Made by a program: the position numbers and the translations under genes
Part shown: positions 10,367-21,395 of the stretch, piece after piece
Layout of the letters: each line of letters starts with the position of its first letter
Position numbering within the stretch: position 1 is the stretch's first letter
From: Patella vulgata
Lineage: Eukaryota > Mollusca > Gastropoda > Patellidae
Direction of reading: 5' to 3'
DNA length: 64,000 bases
NCBI RefSeq assembly: GCF_932274485.2
Contig: NC_065879.2
Location: 94,563,959 to 94,627,958 of the forward strand
Notes under the pieces: model-generated
The model's database searches: none
What the model was told of the DNA's origin: nothing
Seen by the model: only the letters and a program-made list of their open reading frames with translations

Positions 10367-11361
10367 CAGTAGAATCTGTATGAGCAGCCACTCCTATTCA
10401 GCGACATCTCCTTGTAAGCGGTCACGATAAATTCCCCCCGTAGAAATTCTGTTGTTTCATCTCTTTATTCAACGGTCACTCCTCTAACGCTGCCAGCGGT
10501 CACTATTTTACTAATAAATTCAACAAAACATCGCCCATTCAACGGCCATTGTTGAATGATACCATCTTGTCGTTCTTTGTAACACCCCCGCTAATCCCGT
10601 GAGTAGTAGTTAATTAACTGGACCCCCACTGATCAGGTAAAAAGAAATGTAAACATAACAATCAACCCGGGATTATCTGTTAATTAATCTTTTGTTTTAT
10701 TAAACGACTAACCTGATCATTGTTTTCACGCGTAACGACACATTATTTGATACTGATTGAATAAAATAAAAGTACCGAGTTTTGTCACGATCATCTAGTA
10801 TCTCTCTTAGCGCCTCCTATAATATTACATACAGAGTTACACCCCCTGTAAATAGGAGATAAAATTAGCGATGTTTTTTGTTCATGTGCTTTTTTGATAA
10901 AATAAAATGAATTCATCGATTTTCTTCACAAAAATGGATAAATATTATCGAATGCATCACAATGGTAGACAGTAGTATCGAAGGTTGGTACAAAATGACA
11001 AGTTTACAGAAGTTATGTCCGAGATTTGAGTAAAGAATTTTCGTCCGGCGCAAGATTCAGCGACGGCCAAATTTACCGCTTCCAATGCATCCAAGCGTAA
11101 TTTTTAATTTATGTCGGCACAAAAAGCAACAAGATTTTATTAAGAGGCCACTCCCGTTAAGTTATGTCCGAGATTTGAGTAAAGAATTTTCGTTCGGCGC
11201 AAGATTCAGCGACGGCCAAATTTACCGCTTCAAATGCATCCAAGCGTAATATTTAATTTATGTCGACACAAAAAGCAACGAGATTTTATTAAGAGGCCAC
11301 TCCCGTTAAGCGGTCAGTTGTGAAAATTCCCTTGGGTGGCTGCTTAATGCAGATTCTACTG
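10367..11361. mobile_element. pogo/Tigger-like MITE with TA target duplication
   Basis: The ends CAGTAGAATCTG...CAGATTCTACTG with adjoining 'agcagccac' homology form TIRs of about 29 bp. They are flanked by TA at 10365-10366 and 11362-11363. CAGTA-type ends with TA duplications are typical of pogo/Tigger elements. An internal ~145 bp block is duplicated in tandem. No transposase frame is present. Confidence 0.75.
11014..11308 (+). repeat. Tandem duplication (~145 bp x2) inside the MITE
   Basis: The segment beginning 'gttatgtccgagatttgagt' and ending 'aggccactcccgttaag' occurs twice back to back with a handful of differences. Confidence 0.85.
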
Positions 11362-11792
11362 TATATTAAACTTTAATTCTGCGAGTTTTCAATGAAATCG
11401 GTAGGTGCGGAGCCAAAATATGTAGTGTGGAAAATTTTTGATCCAGTTTCGCCGTGACCGCCATGTAAGAAAGTTAGTGAAATTTTATCGCTAGCGACTG
11501 CGCGCAATGGCCTCACTTTTCCTTCTTTGTTCTTCAGACAAAAGAGCGTTAATTAGCGACAATTAATTTGGCATAACTCCATTAATATAGGGCCTTTCAA
11601 GCTCATTTTGGTGTCATTGTAAAGCTGTTGGACAGCCCTATCCAGAAATAACAGAATTAAAGCCATATTGGATTTTTGAATTTTTTGTTGTCATACCTAC
11701 TTGTATATAAAATGTATAACTATAAGCTTGTCAGGCCTCCCTGGAAGTTCGTCTACACGCCATGTGGTTTGAATAGTAACAGTAATACTCAC

Positions 11793-12480
11793 CATTATTT
11801 TGTATGTAAAGTTCTGCTACAGTAAATGATCAGTTGTCTGGTAGACTGATATTTTTTGGTGAGGCTTGATATCAGTTTCAACAAATAAGATAATATAACA
11901 AAGAGAAGAATGTATCTTCGTTCTTTCTCAAATTCATTTCCGGTATAGTATGGTTTGCCGGTTGTATAATGAATATGGTCCTGGATCTATTCAATGCGAA
12001 CAACTCACAAACGACAAACGAAATTTTCGTCTGATGTAAATCAAAAGTAAATGAATCTTAGGTCTCACCAACACCATATTGCAATTATTTTAAAACATAT
12101 GATCGTTGTAGTCAACACTACACTTCTGAGTCTTCCGTTTATATACATGACCAGTTCTACAGCGGTGGGAATTCAGAAAGACAAGTTAACTACACTACTG
12201 GGTGTGGCGCCAGGCAGGGTAAGCTTACTCTTCCGGACACCTGTTACCACTGTTTGTCGTGTAATTTGTATACGAGGAGCAGTCCATTTGCTGATTACAC
12301 TATTTTGCTTGAATACACTATTTTGCCTATAACGTTTTTTAGGACTTCGAATTCTGTCTTATGGTTTGGATTGTTCGTACTTGGTTTTATTTTATTTCAC
12401 TGGAACCGGGATTCATAAATCTTGAGATGAGATCTGTCTGTGTATGGAAGTCGGGAGTCAAGAGCTATAGCTACCTTAGA
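11793..12480 (-). promoter_or_regulatory. ZF1 leader and ATG-only first coding exon
   Basis: On the minus strand a conserved leader, shared with the copies at 2.6, 22, 31 and 62 kb, ends in ATG (11795-11793). It is followed at once by the donor GTGAGT. Splicing to 8418 would give M-D-T-N-D-V in frame, so this is the likely translation start of ZF1. The far end carries the block 'gatgagatctgtctgtgtat' seen at the same place in other copies. The promoter function is inferred. Confidence 0.6.
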
Positions 12481-12825
12481 TACTTTAAAGCTATATTACC
12501 TTAGCTACTTTAAAACTATATTACCTTAGATACTTTAAAGCTATATTACCTTAACCCATTTAAAGCTATATTACCTTAGATCCTTTAAAGCTATATTACC
12601 CTAGATACTTTAAAGCTATATTACCTTACACCCTTGACAGCTATATTACCCTAGATACTTTAAAGCTATATTACTTTAGCTACTTTAAAGCTAGATTACC
12701 TTAGCTACTTTAAAGCTATATTACCCTAGATACTTTAAAGCTATATTACTTTAGCTACTTTAAAGCTATATTACCGTAGATACTTTAAAGCTATATTACC
12801 TTCAATGATTTAAAACTATGTTAAT
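12470..12825 (-). repeat. 25-bp minisatellite upstream of ZF1 leader (~14 units)
   Basis: Units read 'ttaccttagatactttaaag' plus 'ctata' on the plus strand. The same array in the other orientation occurs at 27.44-28.25 kb and 61.93-62.44 kb, and as about one unit near 21.77 kb. In each case it lies 5' of a ZF leader. Confidence 0.9.
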
Positions 12826-13019
12826 TTTTGTACTTTTAATAACTCATAATATAGATCATATTTTAAAGGTAGGTTGCCAGGCAGCGAAACATTCACCCAC
12901 AACAGCTAAATCATCCCAGTGCCAACAAGAGTTGTCACATATTCAATCTTTTGTAGGTAATGGAAGGTCATTTACAAGGCAATTTCAGACAAATCAGATT
13001 GTAATTTTCGTCCTTGGAG

Positions 13020-13530
13020 GGGTCACAAGGTTCTACAAACTGAAAAAAGGGCCTTAACTCAGGAAGTAATATACCAAAATTGTTGAAATTCGACATTTTT
13101 TTTCATTTTACTAATTCATTTAATGCATAAAAAATTTGATACGGATCGAATGATAACTTTTGTCATTAGAGCATTCAAACGGTTCTACAAAGTGCAACAA
13201 GGGCCATAACTCTAGAATTTCTGAAATCCAATAGACTTTCTGCGTTTTACTAATTTAAATATTGCATATAAATGTCAAACAAATCACAGGGTTCAACAAA
13301 GTGAAACAAGGACCATAACTATAGACGTAATTAACGGAAATTGGTGAAATTCAATAAGCTTCTTGGTTTCACTAATTTAAATAATGCACATAGATTTCAT
13401 ACAGATCAGATGATAACTTTTGTTGTTAGAGCATTCACAGCGTTCAACAAAGTGAAACAAGGGCCATAACCCAAGAATAAATGAAGGGAAGTTATTGAAA
13501 CTAAATAAGCTTCTTCGTCAAACTAATGTT
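13020..13530 (+). repeat. Tandem repeat of ~150 bp, four units
   Basis: Units begin with 'caacaaagtgaaacaagggc' variants near 13029, 13180, 13290 and 13440; the third unit is shortened. The phrase resembles repeats common in mollusc DNA. No gene is present. Confidence 0.75.
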
Positions 13531-13567
13531 AACAAAACATGTCCATTTCAAGGCAATCGGTTAATAA

Positions 13568-13703
13568 ATGGGTCCTCAGGTTTCCTCCCACTGCTAAAGA
13601 CCCCTACGCGCAAGCGAATTATTGAAATATAATTAAACCATCTGCTAGTCCCGAAACGACCAAGTTTGTGTCGAGTTGACATTAAACCCCATTTCTCTCT
13701 CTC
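13568..13703 (+). mobile_element. SINE family 1, 5'-truncated
   Basis: It covers the central block ('ggtttcctcccactgct') through the tail 'cattaaaccccatttc' and (CT)n. The tRNA head is missing, and I could not identify a clean target duplication. Confidence 0.8.
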
Positions 13704-13974
13704 ACATAACAGTGAGTGAAGTGAATTGCAAATGAAATAGTATTTTTGTGAACTATTCGGGTTGCAAAGATCCGGGCCTATATCATATATACAACCTTCT
13801 ACCGGAAGCAAATTCTTTTTCCATGACGTAACACTTTATGGAAGTTGAGGTTATTTTGTACTTCAGCGAATCACCTATTTTCAATGACTTGTAGAAGAGA
13901 CAGATCAGCAATCCCCTGCTGTATTTTTATAATCGTCATTCCGCCACACAGCAGCTTCACAAATAAACAACAGA

Positions 13975-15397
13975 ATGGTGAGTAATCCAACTACATAATC
14001 CTTAAAAGACATTTAGTAGCAGTTTCAGGTCAAAGTTTCAAATGACAAACCATTCCGCACAGACTGGGCTAATGAAGAGGGGGGTACGCCATACAGTGTG
14101 CTGTGAGGGAAATAAGATATGAACTGCATGTGTATTTGACATTTCAAGTTTTTAAAGATGTATTCTCCATGTTACAAATGTTGTTTGATGTTGTAACTTT
14201 TAAATATTACAGGAAACCAATGATGTTATAACACTTCACCAGTGTGTTGTATGTGAAGAGATTTTTAAACAATTTGATGATTTAGTAAAACACAATAAGA
14301 TACATGTTAAAGATGAGAAAACTGATGATGTTGATGAATATTGTCATGTTAAAGAAGAGAAAACTGATGATGTAGATGAATATTGTCATGTTAAAGAAGA
14401 GAAAACTGATGATGTAGATGGATATTGTCATGTTAAAGAAGAGAAAACTGATGATATTGAAACTGTTTATCAGTGTAATTTGTGTGATGAAGAATTTAAA
14501 TTCGAAATGGATTTAGAAAAACACTGTGAAATACATTTTAGTCAGCAAGAGAAAATTGGAGAAAGCAATTATAAGGCTGATGTTGGTGAAAAATCTTTGC
14601 AGAGACACTCAAAAACTTATACTAATAAAAAACCTTATAAATGTGATGTTTGTAAGAAATCATTTTCTCAAACTGGTCATTTACAGCACCACATCAGAAT
14701 ACATACAGGTGAAAAACCTTATAAATGTGGTGTTTGTAGTAAATCATTTTCTCAAACTGGTCATTTACAGGACCACATCAGAATACATACTGGTGAAAAA
14801 CCTTATAAATGCAATGTTTGTAATTTGTCATTTAGTAAGAGTGGAATTCTAAAGTCTCACATCAGAATTCATACAGGTGTAAAACTTTATAAATGTGATG
14901 TTTGTAGTAAATCATTTTCTGATAGTAGTCATCTACACAACCATATTAGACTTCATACCGGAGAAAGACCTTTTACATGTGATGTTTGTAGTAAATCATT
15001 TAGTCAGAGTGGAACTCTTCAAACACACATGAGAATTCATACAGGAGAGACACGTTATAAATGTGATGTTTGTTGTAAATCATTTACTCAGCGTGGAACT
15101 CTACAGATACACATGAGAATTCATACTGGTGAAAAACCTTATAAATGTGATGTTTGTGGTAAATCATCTAGAGTGAAGGATCAGCTGCAGAGACACATAA
15201 GAATTCATACTGGCGAAAGACCATATAAATGTGATGTTTGTAGTAAATCATTTCCACAGAGTAGTAATCTACAGTCACACATGAGAATTCATACTGGTGA
15301 AAGAAAATTTAAATGTGATGTTTGTAGTAAATCATTCACCAGAAATAGTCATCTGCAGAGACACCTCAAAATTCATAGCAAAGTAAAAAAAGCGTAA
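13975..15397 (+). CDS. ZF2: intact C2H2 zinc-finger gene (two coding exons)
   Basis: Likely nuclear DNA-binding protein and the most complete paralogue. Exon 1 contributes only ATG (13975-13977), followed by donor GTGAGT; exon 2 runs 14213-15397 after 'taaatattacag'. The product is 395 residues. Order: a divergent finger ('LHQCVVCEEIF'), four acidic VKEEKTDD repeats (~34-88), a second divergent finger, a degenerate finger, then nine canonical C2H2 fingers with TGEKPYKC linkers. The first two canonical fingers are almost identical ('SFSQTGHLQ'), indicating recent duplication. The last codons and the stop (TAA at 15395-15397) are supplied by the adjoining Pearl-like repeat, so the original C-terminus is lost. 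Exon 1 assignment rests on the pattern in the paralogues; expression is unproven. Confidence 0.8.
14050..14115 (-). mobile_element. SINE family 2 fragment in ZF2 intron
   Basis: The stretch 'gactgggctaatgaagaggg...gtgtgctgtgagggaaat' matches the SINE2 3' third on the minus strand. Both ends are truncated. Confidence 0.7.
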
Positions 15398-16540
15398 CAA
15401 TATGGTATATCAAGGTTGTGGACTCTAAAGAGGTCACAATTTTTATCCGATTTTGTTGAAACTTGAAATGTAAGTTTATAACCCAAAGATCTTGGATCCT
15501 TTCGATATTCGCGCATATCGGCCCGTAACTTCCTCAATTATGGCCCCTGATTGTACGAAAAATCGCGTTTTTAGCTTGTGTACCCTGTAGAAGTCATAAT
15601 TTTTATCCGATTTAAAAACCCGTATTATTATATCACCGTTACACCCTAAGGATGACTGATTTAGAATTTCGTGAAAATCGGTCCAAAATTGACAGACAAA
15701 ATGGCCGCCGTTCGTTCTCAAATAGCGTAACAATATGGTATATCAAGGTTGTGGACTCTAAAGAGGTCACAATTTTTATCCGATTTTGTTGAAACTTGAA
15801 ATGTAAGTTTATAACCCAAAGATCTTGGTTCCTTTCGATATTCGCGCATATTGGTCCGTAACTTCCTGAATTATGGTCCCTGATTGTATGAAAAATTGCG
15901 TTTTTAGCTTGTGGACCCGATAGAGATCATAATTTTTATCCGATTTAAAAAAACGTATTATTGTATCACCGTTACACCCTAAGGACGACTGAGTTCGAAT
16001 TTTGTGAAAATCGGCCCAAAATTGACAGACAAAATGGCCGCCGTTCGTTCTCAAATAGCGTAACAATATGGTATATCAAGGTTGTGGACTCTAAAGAGGT
16101 CACAATTTTTATCCGATTTTGTTGAAACTTGAAATGTAAGTTTATAACCCAAAGATCTTGGATCCTTTCGATATTCGCGCATATCGGCCCGTAACTTCCT
16201 GAATTATGGCCCCTGATTGTACGAAAAATCGCGTTTTTAGCTTGTGGACCCTATAGAGGTCATAATTTTTATCCGATATAAAAAAACGTATTATTGTATC
16301 ACCGTTACACCCTGGGGTCGACTGAGTTCGAATTTTGTGAAAATCGGCCCAAAATTGACAGACAAAATGGCTGCCGTTCGTTCTCAAATAGCTAAAAAAT
16401 ATGGTATATCAAGGTTGTGGACCCTATAGAGGTCACAATTTTTATCCGATTTTGTTGAAACTTGAAATGTAAGTTTATAACCCAAAGATCTCGGTTCCTT
16501 TCGATATTCGCGCATATCGGACTGTAACTTCCTGAATTAT
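15389..16540 (+). repeat. Pearl-like array, ~3.4 units of 333 bp, fused to ZF2 and ZF3
   Basis: Three near-identical units and a partial fourth start at 'agcgtaacaatatggtat' and carry 'aaatggccgccgttcg' and 'ttatccgattttgttgaaac'. The left border is exactly the last codons of ZF2. The right border, at 'cctgaattat', is joined to the acidic-repeat coding sequence of ZF3. The frames of about 85 residues on the minus strand recur only because the unit recurs, and I do not call them genes. Confidence 0.85.
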
Positions 16541-17110
16541 GATGACGTAGATGAATATAGTCATGTTAAAGAAGAGAAAACTGATGATATTGAAACATGC
16601 TATCAGTGTAATTTGTGTGATGAAGACTTTAAATTAGAAACAGAGTTAGAAAGACACTGTGAAATACATGTTAGTCAGCAAGGGCAAACAGGAGAAAAAC
16701 CTTATAAATGTGATGTTTGTAGTAAATCATTTACTACTAGTAGTCATCTACAGAGACACACAAGAATTCACACTGGTGAAAAACCTTATAAATGTGATAT
16801 TTGTAGTAAATCATTTACCGCTAGTAGTCATCTAGAGAATCATACCAGAATTCATTCAGGAGAAAAACCTTACAAATGTGATGTTTGTAGTAAATCATTT
16901 ACTCAGAATAGTAGTCTACAGACTCACAGGAGAATTCATACAGGTGAAAAACCTTATAAATGTGATGTTTGTGGTAAATCATTTCTACTCAAATGTAATC
17001 TTCAGTCACACATAAGAATTCATTCCGGAGAAAAACCTTATGAATGTGATTTTTGTAGTAATTCATTCACACAGGGTAGAACCCTACAGAAGCACATTCA
17101 ATCACACTAG
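16541..17110 (+). pseudogene. ZF3: C2H2 zinc-finger paralogue lacking its N-terminal part
   Basis: Starting inside an acidic repeat ('DDVDEYSHVKEEKTDDIE'), it encodes the second divergent finger ('YQCNLCDEDFKLETELERH') and five canonical C2H2 fingers. It ends naturally at TAG (17108-17110) after 'LQKHIQSH'. The splice acceptor, first finger and most acidic repeats are missing because the Pearl-like array abuts at 16541. The finger part is open and well preserved, so loss of the front may be recent. It could in theory be spliced from ZF2, but I see no acceptor. Its 3' region matches that of ZF5. Confidence 0.75.
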
Positions 17111-17375
17111 TGAATAATAGTTTATTCACTGGTGGTACAGATATACATGGATATAAAACTATTACACATTATAATACACATCATAATAGTCGATGTAGAT
17201 GCATTTCCTTTGTTAGTATTTTACAAACACAAACTCAATTTTGTTAAAGGAATAATTGGGTCACGCTTCCTACGCAGTCAAAAACACACACCATTTATTG
17301 TGAACTTAATTATTTGCTGTATGATTAATTAATAAAGTTGAGATTATCAGTTATTAAATGTTGATTAATGTTGAT
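17111..17375 (+). other. ZF3 3' untranslated region
   Basis: This AT-rich stretch includes 'cacgcttcctacgcagtc', 'gtatgattaattaataaag' and 'cagttattaaatgttgatta'. The same landmarks recur 3' of ZF5 at about 44345-44575. AATAAA-like words near 17330 could direct polyadenylation. Assignment rests on the shared position and similarity. Confidence 0.55.
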
Positions 17376-17439
17376 TTAATGTTATTAAATTGTTGATATA
17401 ATTCCCTAAATTGATCGGCACCTGTATGTCTATCACAGA

Positions 17440-17715
17440 TGTTAGGCCGCAATTCTGAATGGTTCAGCTTGAAACTTGGCATATGTATTTTTATAGCCTA
17501 AGGGCGGCAGCTATTGATATTGGTGCGTGGCCCGACCCCCAGGGTCAGAGCTACGGCCAATTTTTGTATTTATCGTATACAGGTTGCAATTCTAAATGGA
17601 TCAGCTTGGAACTCGGCATATGTATTCCTTATACTGTAAGGATAGCAACTATTTATTTCGGTGCATGTCCCGCCCCCCAGGGGTTTGGTACCACACCCAC
17701 ATTTTTGTTGAATTT
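17440..17715 (+). repeat. Tandem pair of ~135 bp units
   Basis: Two units share 'gcaattctraatggwtcagc', 'ggcatatgtatt' and 'ccgmcccccaggg'. The short frames that cross it are repeat-derived. Confidence 0.75.
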
Positions 17716-17825
17716 TTGTCTGTAAATACTCCACAAGTTGCAATAATTGCAATAATTAACAGATTTTGTTCAAATTCAGCATTTCAATAACAGGGTGGTA
17801 CCTATTTATATTGTTCCATATCCAA

Positions 17826-18195
17826 ACCCCACAGTGGCTAAGTTGGTAAGATTCAGGCTCGCTAGCCTAGAGGTTGGGTGTTCGATCATTTCAATAGCCG
17901 ACGTGATTTTCTGACGTGGTTACCCTTGTCAGTGGTGCAGGATTGAGAGTCTGATGAGCACAGATGTCTAGTCGTTAGGATGGTATAAAAAAAACGAGGT
18001 CCTGTGTATACATCGGCGTGCACATAAAAGATTCCTTGGCACATAAAAGATTCCTTGGCAGTTGAAATTCGATTTAAGAGTAGGCCATAGTGCCATTGCC
18101 CAGGCAAAATTTCCCTGTAAGGCATATGCCTGCCATCTTCATTAGCCCAGTCGGAGCAGAGTAGAACATTAGGACGTTAAACCCCATTTCATTTC
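17826..18195 (+). mobile_element. SINE family 2, nearly full length
   Basis: It begins 'ccccacagtggctaagttgg' with the box B region 'gggtgttcgatc' and ends 'cgttaaaccccatttcattt'. It is diverged from the 6425 copy, with a small internal duplication ('cacataaaagattccttgg' twice). The target duplication is unclear. Confidence 0.8.
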
Positions 18196-18954
18196 ATATC
18201 ATCTTGTATTATGTTTAAATAACCTCGCACACGGCAACTAAAATAAAAGTACCAATGGTCAAGAAAAATAATGATTTGTTTAAATCTCAAATGATATTTT
18301 TCGGTGTATAAGGCGCATGCTTAGATAAGGCGCAGGGCGACTTTGGCAGAGGTGTTTCAGGAAAAAATAAATATGCGTGGTTTAGGCGCACCCTTTCCCA
18401 GCGCGTGTGAAACTCGTGCCATAGATTATGTTACTCAAATCCACCTGCGATCTCCAGTAACTAGGTCAAACTCTATTGTTTACAGTTATAATAATTACCG
18501 ATATTTAGCCGTATCAAGCTTTATATAATTATACTTCTTTATGAAATAAATTGCTTTTGTTACATTTGTTTATATTAATTATAACACGCAATTGCATTAT
18601 TGCATAACTTTCAGCTGTAATTCTGTTGCTCGTACGGTAGTGAAATTGTCATTCAAGTCCCGCCCACAACAAACATGGCCGTCTATTACATCGTGTTAAA
18701 TTCGTGAGTGTGTGATAAATGAATCGGTTTTGATGATAAACAAATTAAATAATACCTGTAGAAATAATATATCATGATCAGCTACTCACAACTTAAATCC
18801 TGACTACCTGTAAAAGAGAAACAACAATTCCAGTTTACTCCAAGTTATGCAAACAACTGACAATCAAACGATAGCGTCTGTTGCCCAGCACACTCCACGC
18901 GTCATGACAATACCCAGATTGTAGCCATTTAGATCTATCAGTAAAATAATACAA

Positions 18955-19185
18955 TAGCATTTTTAATACCAATCAAAAAAACAATGATTTTGTCAACTAC
19001 AAACAACTTCATAAAGAAAACGGTAACAACTCACTGGTAGATAATTAACTATACCGGTAAAATAATACAATAGCATTTTTAATACCAATCAAAGAAACAA
19101 CGATTTTGTCAACTACAAACGACTTCATAAAGAAAACGATAAGAACTCACTGGTAGATAATTAACTATACCGGTAAATTATAACA
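18955..19185 (+). repeat. ~115 bp tandem duplication within the pogo-type element
   Basis: The block from 'aataatacaatagcattttt' to 'gataattaactataccggta' occurs twice with few differences, just 5' of the transposase region. Confidence 0.85.
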
Positions 19186-20277
19186 ATGGGCCAATCACTG
19201 AATCCATGTGGAATGAAAACCGTCGGTAACTTAAAACGGTTACTAAAAGACAGTCTTGCTCAAAGAAAACACCCCGATGTATTTAAAGGCACTATTGTTG
19301 GCAAAGGGCAAAGCCGAATATGCAACTTTCAAGGCAACATCAAGTTGGGTGTACAGATTTCTGAACCGACACGACCTATCAATTCGTAGAAGAACACATA
19401 TATCACAGAAACTACCACAAGATTTTGACGACAAACTAACCAGTTTTCAAAAATTCATCATTAATCTAAGATCCAAGCATGATTACACCCTGGATCAGAT
19501 AGGAAATGCAGACCAGACCCCACTGACATTTGATTTTCCAAGTAACACAACAATCCACAAAACAGGAGAGATAACAGTCAACATTAAAACAACCGGCAAC
19601 GAAAAGAACAGATTCACAGTGATGTTGGCCTGTACAGCAGATGGCGGAAAGTTACCACCTTACGTCATATTTAAAAGAAAGACCCTACCTAAGAGCATGA
19701 TATTTCCAAAGGGCAAAGACACAGGAAAAGGGTTGGATGGATGATAATTTAACAGCTGATTGGCTTGAAAATGTATGGGGGAAGAGACCTGGAGCTTTGA
19801 GAAAAGAAAGGCCTTCTTGTATTAGATGCTTTTAGATGCCATTGATCTGATTCGATAAAGACAGACCCCAAGAGAAAGTACTCTACCGACTTAGTCATCA
19901 TTCCTGGGGGTATGACCAGTATGCTTCAACGAAAACCCGAATTAAACGTTATATGCACTTGAATACTAGAGGCGTGGAAGTCGATCAATCCAGAAATCAT
20001 TATTAAATCCTTTAAGAAATGCTGCATATCAAATGCTATGGATGGGACAGAGGATGACATGTTATGGGATGAAATGGTAGAAAAGGAGCCAGCAAATAAA
20101 AGAAGAAAGGTGGTGGAAGAAGATGACGACGACAATACTCAAGATGACATCGACATTTACTACACAGACGAAAAAGTACCAGGACTTGAAGACGCCGACA
20201 TTCTTCGTATTTTTGAGGAAGAGGACGAAGAAGAAGAATTTAATGGTTTTACCAAAGCAGATATCAATATAAAATAA
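19186..20277 (+). pseudogene. pogo/Tigger-like transposase, broken
   Basis: Parts in order: a CENP-B-type helix-turn-helix remnant ('FKATSSWVYRFLNRHDLS'), the DDE segment with 'NADQTPLTFDFPSNTTIHK' and 'GNEKNRFTVMLACTADGGK', the later 'PGGMTSMLQ' motif near 19905-19930, then an acidic tail containing 'KKCCISNAMDGTEDDM' that ends at 20277. These are family hallmarks of pogo/Tigger transposases. The parts lie in more than one frame: the stretch 19256-19744 ends early, and the first part (19186-19389) is in another frame. It is therefore not functional as read. Confidence 0.8.
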
Positions 20278-21218
20278 CTTTAAAATAAAACAAAAAGTGA
20301 TATCTCAAATCTATACCGTGTCTAAAACTGTGCCGTGCTATAAACCGAAGAAGCTGTATGTTTTGTTTTTCTTATATCCATATTTTATTATATCTATACT
20401 GTGCCTATAATTATACTTGTGTTAATTTTTTATGTCATTAAAATATATTTTAGTCGATGGCTTAAATTTGTTCTGTTCTTCGATATATTCTGCCAGTTTA
20501 ACTGTAATCCCGCCCATTAACGCTGTCATTGTAACAGACAATACCCATAGCCTATGGTATAATGAGCGTGTGCTCAATGGAAATTACCCTTCTAATAGCC
20601 AATGAAAACTCTTTGTCTGTCGTAAGCCCCGCCTTTTCGTCAACTTGACTGATATCACCGTTGACGACACACTGTTTGGATTGCCGACAGTGGCTAACTG
20701 TACCGGTAAACGGATTAGCAGAAATATATGTCATCAAATACGCAGGAATAATAGAAATATTAACGAGAATTTTGCAGATATTGTTAGCACTGTCGTTTAT
20801 GACTAACGGTATACGGAAAAGTCGGAATAATAGAAATATGACTAACGGTATACGGAAAAGCCGATACCGTATCTTAAATGGCCGCCATATTTATTGCACG
20901 AAAAATGACGACATCGGAATGTCGGAATAGCAGAAAAATATGTCATCTAATTATTTACGATATCTTTGCAGATATTTTAATAACACTAAACCGCTATTGA
21001 CCCATATTGTTGCCACTGTCGTCTATGACTAACGGTATACGGGATATCGGTATGGGAAATGGCCGCCATCTTTATTGCTGTTGTCGATATGATCAACTTC
21101 AGACCTCGATGTTGACACACAGAAAAGCCAAGATTTGCTTAATACTATGTATTAGGCGCACCCCTTCTAGAAAATAAAATACCTGGTAAAAAAAGTGCGC
21201 CTTATACACCGAAAAATA

Positions 21219-21395
21219 GATATTAGCGACTGCACTATCAGCAAAATGACCAACTATCGACCAATACTGATTTCTACCAATAGGCCACTTATTGGGCAAT
21301 TACCGATACTGGAACCAATTATTGTACTATCACTAATTCACACAGGGTGGAAGCCTACAGAAGCACATGAGAAAGCACAAGACTGTTGATATTTC
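21219..21395 (+). pseudogene. Terminal ZF finger fragment
   Basis: Positions 21338-21386 encode 'FTQGGSLQKHMRKHKTVD', matching the end of the last ZF3 finger ('FTQGRTLQKHIQSH'). It has no upstream finger and directly abuts the ZF4 leader block. The preceding 120 bp resembles ZF 3' flanking sequence. It is a relic of a lost paralogue. Confidence 0.65.

Larger units (their letters stand above)
8477..11792 (-). other. Probable ZF1 intron, filled with transposons
   Basis: The interval lies between the ZF1 acceptor and the donor GTGAGT at 11792 and totals about 3.37 kb. It holds two TIR elements (8817-10125 and 10367-11361). The remainder, about 8477-8815, 10126-10365 and 11364-11790, shows no gene, tRNA-like head or clear repeat. 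Confidence 0.5.
18297..21216 (+). mobile_element. pogo/Tigger-type DNA transposon with complete ends
   Basis: The TIRs begin TTTTTCGGTGTATAAGGCGC and match perfectly over at least 21 bp at both ends. TA target duplications lie at 18295-18296 and 21217-21218. The 2.9 kb element carries a broken pogo-like transposase and internal duplications (18955-19185 and about 20790-20900). It lies between ZF3 and the ZF4 leader. Perfect TIRs argue for fairly recent movement, whereas the coding region is decayed. Confidence 0.85.

Noticed and set aside
14526-14852. Second frame overlapping ZF2
   Set aside because: It follows the periodicity of the zinc-finger codons in another frame; repeats in the true frame explain it.
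15476-16387. Three similar minus-strand frames of 81-85 residues as a gene family
   Set aside because: They are the same repeat unit read three times in a Pearl-like array. They have no codon bias, splice signals or known domain.
18340-18530. Small ORF at the start of the pogo-type element
   Set aside because: It overlaps the terminal region and has no similarity to a transposase part.
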